A stretch of DNA of 64,000 nucleotides from Cutibacterium avidum ATCC 25577 (lineage in GTDB: Bacteria; Actinomycetota; Actinomycetes; Propionibacteriales; Propionibacteriaceae). Made by a program: the position numbers and the translations under genes. Location of the stretch: the NCBI RefSeq assembly GCF_000227295.1, contig NZ_JH165054.1, forward strand, positions 1,114,550 through 1,178,549, read 5' to 3'. The notes beneath the pieces were generated by a model. That model searched no databases and was not told the origin of the DNA. It saw only the letters and a list, made by a program, of their open reading frames with translations. Positions 54,160-60,279 of this stretch are shown one piece after another; position 1 is the first letter of the stretch, and each line of letters starts with the position of its first letter.

Positions 54160-54499
54160 GATGACGCGCCCGGGAGTGCTGAGTATGACGGTTCTGTCGG
54201 GTGTCGAAGATCCGTGGCAGAGCCTCAGCGAGGAGGACGGCCGAATTGTCGAGGAGCCCGAAAAACGAATGACACATTTGATCCGGGCGCCTCGTGCTGA
54301 ATCCACGTGGTGGGCGTGCCATTGGGGCGATCATCTCGTGGTGGGCGGTGTGTTGTGCACAGGACTGTCCACAGTGGCTGTGGACAACTGTGGACAACGT
54401 TCGCGGGTGATGTGATCTGGAACACCCTTAAAATTGTTGTCCACAGATGTGCTGTGTGTCCCTTGAGAGGGGCCGAGGCGCGCCCATAACTTCACGGCC
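54160..54499. other. intergenic region before the Tad-like locus
   Basis: These 340 bp hold a DnaA-box cluster (54365-54445) and no convincing gene. A short frame at 54161-54415 (84 codons) has no family match, and its end is made of the DnaA-box palindrome. The Tad-like locus presumably has its promoter here; I see no clear -35/-10 pair. Confidence 0.5.
54365..54445. promoter_or_regulatory. cluster of four DnaA boxes upstream of the Tad-like locus
   Basis: CTGTCCACA (54365-54373), TGTGGACAA (54379-54387), TGTGGACAA (54389-54397) and TTGTCCACA (54437-54445). The first two form a palindrome, TGTCCACAG / CTGTGGACA around TGG, nearly the same as the one in rnpA. They lie 55 bp or more upstream of the first Tad gene, so DnaA could regulate that operon. 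Confidence 0.65.
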
Positions 54500-55129
54500 A
54501 TGTCCGCGACGACTTCTGCACACATTGCGACGCCGATACCCCGGCTACGTCGCTCGCCCCGTCTCATCGCCATCGGCGTGCTCTGCGCCTGTCTGGGCGG
54601 CCTTGGCGGAGCATTTGCCTGGCACAGCGCGTCCCACACAGACCAGGTTCTCGTCATGACGCGGGCAGTGGGGCAGGGCGAGATCGTCCGCAATACCGAT
54701 GTCGGTCTGACATCCGTGGCCGTCGACCGGGCGGTGACGACCATCCCGGCATCTCAGCTCGACGAGATTGTCGGCCGCCATGCCCTCGTCGATCTCTCAG
54801 CCGGTCAGCTGCTCGGATCCCATTCAGTCGGCGCGCTTCGGGTGGCACCGGGGCGTTCTCGAGTTGGGCTGAAGCTGGCTGCCGGACGGATACCCACCGT
54901 CTCCCTTCCTGCGGGAGCGCGCGTGATCTTGGTGGAAACCAGCTCTGACAAGGCATCGGAGACCGCATCTCAACTCTCGACCTTCGACGCCGTCGTTGTC
55001 GCAGCCCCCAAAGGCACCAACGACCATGGGGGCTGGCTGGTCGACGTGGAGGTGGATTCCGGCAATGCGGCCCGGCTTGCTGACCTGGCCTCGTTGGACC
55101 GCATTGCCCTAGTCGAGAGGGGACGATGA
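54500..55129 (+). CDS. SAF-domain protein (CpaB/RcpC-like pilus assembly)
   Basis: A 209-aa protein. One N-terminal membrane helix (LIAIGVLCACLGGLGGAFAW) is followed by a SAF domain: VLVMTRAVGQGEIVRNTDVGLTSVAVDRAVTTIPASQLDEIVGRHALVDLSAGQLLGSHSV, and then a beta region, SVGLKL-like. CpaB/RcpC proteins act at the cell envelope in Flp pilus assembly. It is the first gene of the coupled Tad-like cluster; its stop overlaps the next start (ATGATGG). Confidence 0.8.
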   Translation: MSATTSAHIATPIPRLRRSPRLIAIGVLCACLGGLGGAFAWHSASHTDQVLVMTRAVGQGEIVRNTDVGLTSVAVDRAVTTIPASQLDEIVGRHALVDLSAGQLLGSHSVGALRVAPGRSRVGLKLAAGRIPTVSLPAGARVILVETSSDKASETASQLSTFDAVVVAAPKGTNDHGGWLVDVEVDSGNAARLADLASLDRIALVERGR

Positions 55130-55947
55130 TGGCGATGCTCCTGCTCACCAGCCCTGGGGGAGCCCCAGGACTGACGACGACTGCTCTTGGTTTGGCATTG
55201 AGCTGGCCACGCGACGTCATCCTCGTCGACGCTGACCCGTGCCCAGGCCGCGCCATCGAATCAGGATTTCTCGCTGGTCGCATTCCACCGCGGGCTGGAC
55301 TGATCGGATTGGCCGCAGCCTGTCGTGACGGTGCTGATCCGGTGCAGGCGATGTGGGAGGAGATCATCCCACTTCCCCACGATGACGACAACAAGTTGGT
55401 CGGGCTCATCAGCGGTTACGGGCATCTTGGGCAGGCTTCTCTCATGGGTGCTGCGTGGTCAGGTCTTGTCAGCGCCATGATCGATCTCGGTCAGGCTGGG
55501 GTTGACGTCATTGTCGACGGTGGGCGGTTGGGTCCGGAAGCCTTACCCGAGAGCCTCATTTCGCGCTCGTCACTCATCGGGATCGTGACGGGATCGCGGC
55601 TGCGACAGCTTGCCGGGCTGTCCATGCGATCCAAGGAGGTCGAGGCCATCTCCTCGACCACCACCGGAACTGTGGGACTCGTCGTCGTGGGCCCTGGCCA
55701 TCCGTACGGCTCGCGCGAGATCGGACGCCAATTTGGCCTGCCAGTGTTGGGAGAAGTGACTCGTGACGTTCAGGCTGCGGCCGTTCTGTCCGATGGTGAC
55801 CCAGCGGGAAAGAGATGGGCTCGGGGACGGTACGTCACGGGTCTGCGAACCCTGGCCAATGCGATGGAACTCAAGCTCCGTCGCTCCACCGAGACCATCA
55901 ACGGGCCGCGGGCTGCGACGTCATTGGCCGTGGGGGTAGCGCCATGA
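55126..55947 (+). CDS. CpaE/MinD-like protein with degenerate Walker A
   Basis: A 273-aa protein with the fold order of a ParA/MinD ATPase: LLLTSPGGAPGLTTTALGLALSWPRDVILVDADPCPG at the N-terminus, VDVIVDGGRLG at the Walker-B position, and GIVTGSRLRQLAG later. The usual KGGxGKT is replaced by SPGGAPGLTTT, which lacks the Lys residues, so ATP hydrolysis is doubtful. In Tad systems CpaE-type proteins localise the machine at the pole. It overlaps both neighbours. Confidence 0.7.
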   Translation: MMAMLLLTSPGGAPGLTTTALGLALSWPRDVILVDADPCPGRAIESGFLAGRIPPRAGLIGLAAACRDGADPVQAMWEEIIPLPHDDDNKLVGLISGYGHLGQASLMGAAWSGLVSAMIDLGQAGVDVIVDGGRLGPEALPESLISRSSLIGIVTGSRLRQLAGLSMRSKEVEAISSTTTGTVGLVVVGPGHPYGSREIGRQFGLPVLGEVTRDVQAAAVLSDGDPAGKRWARGRYVTGLRTLANAMELKLRRSTETINGPRAATSLAVGVAP

Positions 55948-57428
55948 CGATCAACGAGACCGCTCCGGCAGTGTGCCGATACGCCGATGACACCCCGGCA
56001 GGCACCATCGAGAGCAGAGAGGACCTTGCTGGTCTGCTGTCTCGGATGTCCCCGTCGGTTACGCCGTCTCCAGTTGCGGCTCCTGGACCCACGCCGAGGC
56101 GACTTGAGACGACCGACGTTGACTGGAGCACAGTCGTCGCGCTGCGTCGCAAGGCGTCGGAGCGTATCTCCTCGGAACGTGCATCGCATCGAGAGCGCAA
56201 TGGAATTGATCTCAGCGGCGATGACGTGAGGATGCTCGGCCGGTCGGTTGTGCGTCAGGTGGTTGAATCCCATGCCGAGAAACTGACAGCCGAGGGCCAG
56301 GCGTTGTGGAGCACGCCCACCAAAGAGGCCTACGCCAGCGCCGTCGTGGATGCGATCTTCGGGTACGGACGGTTGCAGCCGCTCTTCGAGATCCCCGATG
56401 CCGAGAACATTGAGATCAACGGCTGTGATCGGGTCTTCATCCAGTATGGGGACGGACGACGTGAACCGGGCCCGCCGGTTGCTGACAGCGATGACGAACT
56501 GGTGGAGGCGATCCGCTTCCTGGGGGAGTCCGCAAACCCTCCGCGACCCTTTGACGACGCCCATCCCACCATAACGGTGGCTCTCGGCTCGGAGTACCGC
56601 CTGCACGCCATTGGGTTCGGGCTGTCCTACCGACCGTCGGTCGTCATCCGTCACCACACCCTGACGAGGGTGACGATCGGCGACCTCGTTGCCAGCGGGA
56701 TGATGCCCCATCACGTAGGTGTGTTGTTGCGCGCGGGCGTCTTGGCTCGACGATCCATCGTCATTGCAGGAGACCAGGGAGCCGGCAAGACGACCCTGTT
56801 GCGGGCCCTCGTCGACGCGATCCCACCGACTGAGCGGTTCGGAACCCTCGAAACCGATTACGAGTTGCTGACCCACCTCAACCCGGATCGCGACAACATG
56901 GTCGCCCTGCAGGCCACCGTCGGGCTGGGGGAGAAGGTGGATGGTCGATCCCTCGGCGAGTTCACGGTTGCCGATCTCATCCCGGAGGCGTTGCGTCAGA
57001 ACCTGTCGCGCCTGGTCGTCGGCGAGGTGCGTGGTGTCGAGGCTGCTGCCATGTTCGAGGCGATGCAGGCCGGAGCTGGAACTATGAGCACCACCCACTC
57101 CCATTCCGCGACCTCGACCATGGACCGTTTGGCTGGACGAGTTGCCATGGGCGGTGTCATGACGATCGACGAGGCCTATCGCCAGATCGCTCACAACATC
57201 ACCTTCCTCGTCCACGTCGCCCTGGTCGATGACACCTGGCGAGGAGGGACCCGGACCCGTCATGTCACGGAAATTCGGCAGTTGACCGGGGCACTGGAAA
57301 ACGGCCGTCCCATCACCCATCTCACCTATGCCGCGCCGACATCCACGAGCCCCGGTGTCTTCCACCCCGATCCTGCCCTTGTCGCCGAACTCTCCCATTA
57401 CGAGCCGGAGGTGACGAGATGGGCATGA
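55944..57428 (+). CDS. CpaF/TadA-type secretion ATPase
   Basis: A 494-aa motor ATPase from ATG 55944. The N-terminal part ends FGYGRLQPLFEIPDAENIEINGCDRVFIQ. Walker A is AGDQGAGKTTLLRALVDAI; FGTLETDYELL and RLVVGEVRGVEAAAMFEAMQAGAGTMSTTHSHSATS cover the Asp box, Walker B and His box. It powers assembly of Flp-type fibres at the inner membrane. The start overlaps the CpaE-like stop, and its end overlaps tadB by 10 nt. Confidence 0.92.
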   Translation: MTINETAPAVCRYADDTPAGTIESREDLAGLLSRMSPSVTPSPVAAPGPTPRRLETTDVDWSTVVALRRKASERISSERASHRERNGIDLSGDDVRMLGRSVVRQVVESHAEKLTAEGQALWSTPTKEAYASAVVDAIFGYGRLQPLFEIPDAENIEINGCDRVFIQYGDGRREPGPPVADSDDELVEAIRFLGESANPPRPFDDAHPTITVALGSEYRLHAIGFGLSYRPSVVIRHHTLTRVTIGDLVASGMMPHHVGVLLRAGVLARRSIVIAGDQGAGKTTLLRALVDAIPPTERFGTLETDYELLTHLNPDRDNMVALQATVGLGEKVDGRSLGEFTVADLIPEALRQNLSRLVVGEVRGVEAAAMFEAMQAGAGTMSTTHSHSATSTMDRLAGRVAMGGVMTIDEAYRQIAHNITFLVHVALVDDTWRGGTRTRHVTEIRQLTGALENGRPITHLTYAAPTSTSPGVFHPDPALVAELSHYEPEVTRWA

Positions 57429-58294
57429 GCACACCGGTCGCGGCACTGCTGGGGATTCTCCTGATTGGAGGACTGACGATGATCGTCATCGGGTCAGCCC
57501 CCATCCACCAGTTGTCCACAGGACAATCCACAAGTTTGTGGACAACGGTGGACAACTGGTTCTCCCGGTTGTCCCGCCGCAGTCGCGTGCACGGTCTGAC
57601 TGGTCTGGGTGTCGGTGCCGTTGGTTACCTGGTGACCGGTTGGGCGGTCCTGATTCTCATCGTGCCGATCCTGGCTGTCGTCGTCCCCGCCTTGCTGGCC
57701 GATCCGCCCCGGCGCGACCTCGACGTCATGCGCGCCCTGGAACGGTGGGTGCGCCTGGTCAGCGGTTCCGCGTCGACGGGCAAGTCCGTCATCGACGCCA
57801 TCCGGGCGACGCGTCGTCAGGCCCCGGCGCTCCTTGTGGAACCGCTTACTCGCATGGTGGCACGGCTGGATTCACGATGGGACACCCGGGCTGCCCTTCA
57901 AGGACTTGCTGACGACCTGGACAGTGCCGACGCCGACCAGGTCATTGCCGCGATCATGATGGCTTCAGAACGAGGGGGGACGGGGGCCACCAGCACCCTC
58001 GATGCGCTGGCGGCATCCCTCCAGGAGCGGATTCGGGCAGCCCGAGGAATCCGGGCCGAGCGTGCCAAACCGCGAGTGGTCGTCCGCCAGGTCAGCATCA
58101 TCATCGCCGTCGTGTTGGCTGGTGCTCTTGCTCTGGGACGAGAGTACCTGGCCCCCTACCGTACCGGCGTCGGCCAGGTGCTGCTGTGTTGCTACGCCGG
58201 GTTGTACCTCGTCGGGCTCGTCGCTCTGTCGCAACGCAGCAAGCCTCGACGCCGCGCCCGGATCCTGTTGAGGCGGGAGGCCGATCATGACTGA
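57419..58294 (+). CDS. TadB-like type II secretion F-family membrane protein
   Basis: A 291-aa inner-membrane platform protein with an N-terminal helix (VAALLGILLIGGLTMIVIG), a helix pair near 62-95, and a cytoplasmic GspF-like domain, RDLDVMRALERWVRLVSGSASTGKSVIDAIRATRRQAP. C-terminal helices (VSIIIAVVLAGALALG and LLCCYAGLYLVGLVAL) follow. Residues about 30-47 (QLSTGQSTSLWTTVDNW) are encoded by a DnaA-box palindrome cluster and look inserted between helix 1 and the rest. Confidence 0.82.
   Translation: MGMSTPVAALLGILLIGGLTMIVIGSAPIHQLSTGQSTSLWTTVDNWFSRLSRRSRVHGLTGLGVGAVGYLVTGWAVLILIVPILAVVVPALLADPPRRDLDVMRALERWVRLVSGSASTGKSVIDAIRATRRQAPALLVEPLTRMVARLDSRWDTRAALQGLADDLDSADADQVIAAIMMASERGGTGATSTLDALAASLQERIRAARGIRAERAKPRVVVRQVSIIIAVVLAGALALGREYLAPYRTGVGQVLLCCYAGLYLVGLVALSQRSKPRRRARILLRREADHD
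57508..57559. repeat. DnaA-box palindrome cluster inside tadB
   Basis: Outer arms CCAGTTGTCCAC (57508-57519) and GTGGACAACTGG (57548-57559) form a perfect 12-bp inverted repeat. Boxes in order: TTGTCCACA (57512-57520), CAATCCACA (57524-57532), TGTGGACAA (57537-57545) and GGTGGACAA (57547-57555). The frame of tadB runs through it. Confidence 0.7.
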
Positions 58295-59189
58295 GTCCAC
58301 GCTTGTCCTCGCCGCCATCTGTGGGGCTCTGCTGGCATCCGCACCCATCTTCGTCATCGCTGGAAGGCGCGGTGCTCCCCTGAGGCTGATCGACGCGCTG
58401 GCAGGGTTGTCCGGGTCCATCCGGCAGGACTCCGTCGTCGATCCAGCCTCCGAGGACGGACGGCTGGAGAGATGGGGAGCACGCGCTGCGACACGGTGGC
58501 CACGTCTCATCAGTGAGAAGTCTCGTCGAACCCTCGCGCTACAGGGCCGGACTCCCGGTGACTTGGTCGCCGAGAAGGCTGTCATGGCGGTGGGCGGAAT
58601 GGCGATGCCCGTCCTCGCCCGGGTCGTCGCAGCGATATGGGGTGGCGCCCTCCCGGTGACTCCTGTCGGACTGGCGGTTGTGCTTGCCCTTCTTGGATGG
58701 TTCATTCCTGACACCCGGATCAGGTCACGATCCAAGGCAGTCCGTCAGGATGCTGCCGAAGCGGTGCTGGTCTACATCGACCTCGTCACATTGGCGAGGT
58801 TGGCAAATCAGTCAGCGCCCCGAGCCCTCGTCGAGGCCGCACAGATGAGTGATCACCCTGTCCTGGCCCGGATTCGCACCACGCTGGAGCGTTCCCGATT
58901 GGAGCAGCAGTCGCCGTGGGCTGGCCTGGAGAGTCTGTCCGAGGAACTGGGACTTCCCGAGCTTGCTGAGCTCGTCGAGGTACTTCGCCTCGACGATCAG
59001 GGGGCCTCCCTGGCCGGAACTCTGCGAGCACGCGTCAACGAAATGAGGGACGCCCATCTCAACCGGGAAAAGATCGAGGCTCAGACGACCTCCGAATCCT
59101 TGACGATCTGGATGGTCATCCCGGTTCTCGTCCTGGGGTTGGTGCTCATCACTCCGCCGCTTCTGATCATGGCTGGGGTGGTGTCATGA
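58287..59189 (+). CDS. TadC-like type II secretion F-family membrane protein
   Basis: A 300-aa second platform protein. An N-terminal helix (LVLAAICGALLASAPIFVIAG), a central helix pair (near AVMAVGGMAMPVLARVVAAIWGG and VGLAVVLALLGWFIPD), the GspF domain with VLVYIDLVTLARLANQSAPRALVEAAQ and LAELVEVLRLDDQGASLAGTLRARVNEMRDAHLNREKIEAQ, and a C-terminal helix MVIPVLVLGLVLITPPLLIM. It pairs with TadB; the start overlaps the tadB stop by 8 nt. Confidence 0.85.
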   Translation: MTESTLVLAAICGALLASAPIFVIAGRRGAPLRLIDALAGLSGSIRQDSVVDPASEDGRLERWGARAATRWPRLISEKSRRTLALQGRTPGDLVAEKAVMAVGGMAMPVLARVVAAIWGGALPVTPVGLAVVLALLGWFIPDTRIRSRSKAVRQDAAEAVLVYIDLVTLARLANQSAPRALVEAAQMSDHPVLARIRTTLERSRLEQQSPWAGLESLSEELGLPELAELVEVLRLDDQGASLAGTLRARVNEMRDAHLNREKIEAQTTSESLTIWMVIPVLVLGLVLITPPLLIMAGVVS

Positions 59190-59276
59190 CCATGCCTCGC
59201 ACCCTCGACACCCCAACCTGCAACGGGGCCAGTGACGTCACCGGAAAGGCCGGTGCGAATGACCAAGGAGGTCGCC

Positions 59277-59471
59277 ATGAAACATGTCAACACCGTCGCG
59301 TCCCTTGTCCTGCCGATGATGGCGGGCATCCCGCCGGTCGGCGAGAAGCGCGACGAGAGGGGACTCAGCCAATCAACCGAGAACGCCATCCTGCTGGTGG
59401 GGGCCGTGTCCATCGCAACGGTGGTCGTCACCGTGATCAAGGGGTACGTGACGTCGAACCTGCCGAAGTGA
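59277..59471 (+). CDS. Flp/DUF4244-like small pilin candidate
   Basis: A 64-aa protein with a strong AAGGAGG 6 nt before ATG 59277. A basic N-terminal leader with EKRDERGLSQSTENAILL precedes one hydrophobic helix (AILLVGAVSIATVVVTVIKGYV). The Gly followed by a polar residue, then Glu five residues further (G-L-S-Q-S-T-E), resembles a type IV prepilin cleavage site with Glu at about +5. It is the most likely major subunit of the fibre; no prepilin peptidase gene is in the window. Confidence 0.75.
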   Translation: MKHVNTVASLVLPMMAGIPPVGEKRDERGLSQSTENAILLVGAVSIATVVVTVIKGYVTSNLPK

Positions 59472-59845
59472 GGTCAAGGCAGGCGTATCGACGAGGCCGG
59501 GAGCGTGGGGTTTCTGAATCTCTCCAGTGGTCGCTGGTGTGGCCGGTGGTCCTGCTCGTGGTGGTCGGGGTCGTCCAGACCTCGGTCGTGCTGCAGGCTC
59601 GGGCCACAGCCACCGAGGCGGCTCGGGCGGCAGTCAGGGTACAAGCCTTACGTGGTTCCCATGCTGGTGATGCCGAAGCTGTCGCTCGGGACGTGGCCCA
59701 GACCTCCAAACTGGCCGATGTCACGGTACGGGTGTCGACCACTGACTCCCTGGTACGCGTTGACCTCGAGGGCAAGGCAGCGACCCTGTTTGGTGCCGTC
59801 GTCCCCGTCGAAGGTCACGCCGTTGCCGTTGAGGAGGGGACATGA
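59468..59845 (+). CDS. TadE-like pseudopilin 1
   Basis: A 125-aa protein from GTG 59468, overlapping the pilin stop. A basic leader RGRERGVSESLQWSLVWPVVLLVVVGVVQTSVVLQARATATEAARAAVR shows the TadE pattern: short charged leader, Gly, Glu near +5 and one membrane helix, followed by a small extracytoplasmic domain. TadE-like proteins are minor pilins in Tad systems. Confidence 0.8.
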   Translation: MRSRQAYRRGRERGVSESLQWSLVWPVVLLVVVGVVQTSVVLQARATATEAARAAVRVQALRGSHAGDAEAVARDVAQTSKLADVTVRVSTTDSLVRVDLEGKAATLFGAVVPVEGHAVAVEEGT

Positions 59846-60279
59846 TTCGGCATGGTCAATTTCGGGGATACCAGCGTGGTGCAGTCGCCGTCGAGGCTGC
59901 GCTCATCCTGCCTAGTCTCCTCATGATTGCCGCAATGACGACAGGGGGTTGGCGGCTGTCCGAGGTACGGGCCGATGCCCAGTCGGCTGCCGAGGTAGCC
60001 GCTCGCGCGGGATCGGTCGCCTCGACGGTTGGTGAAGGCCATGCGGTAGGCCAGCGAGTCGCCATGACCGAACTTGCCGGAACCAGGTGCAGCGATCCTG
60101 CGATCATCATCGACTCATCGGCCCTTGCCCTGCCAGTAGGGTCCACGGGAGTCACCTCCGCCCGGGTGAGGTGCACTGTCCGGCTCTCCGACCTTCTCGT
60201 TCCGGGGATGCCGGGCGCCTTCCACGTCGAGTCGACGGCACATTCCACCGTCGATAGTCATCGGGAGCGACACGTATGA
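59842..60279 (+). CDS. TadE/TadF-like pseudopilin 2
   Basis: A 145-aa protein with RGAVAVEAALILPSLLMIAAMTTGGWRLSEVRADAQSAAEVAARAGS: leader, Gly, Val-Glu at the pilin-like cleavage site, one helix and a coiled stretch typical of TadE/TadF. Two Cys in the mature domain (positions near 82 and 110) might form a disulfide. It overlaps the upstream stop and the downstream start (ATGA in both cases). Confidence 0.8.
   Translation: MIRHGQFRGYQRGAVAVEAALILPSLLMIAAMTTGGWRLSEVRADAQSAAEVAARAGSVASTVGEGHAVGQRVAMTELAGTRCSDPAIIIDSSALALPVGSTGVTSARVRCTVRLSDLLVPGMPGAFHVESTAHSTVDSHRERHV

Noticed and set aside
54161-54415. 84-codon frame after the lipoprotein gene
   Set aside because: No Shine-Dalgarno or family match, and its end is simply the DnaA-box palindrome read through.
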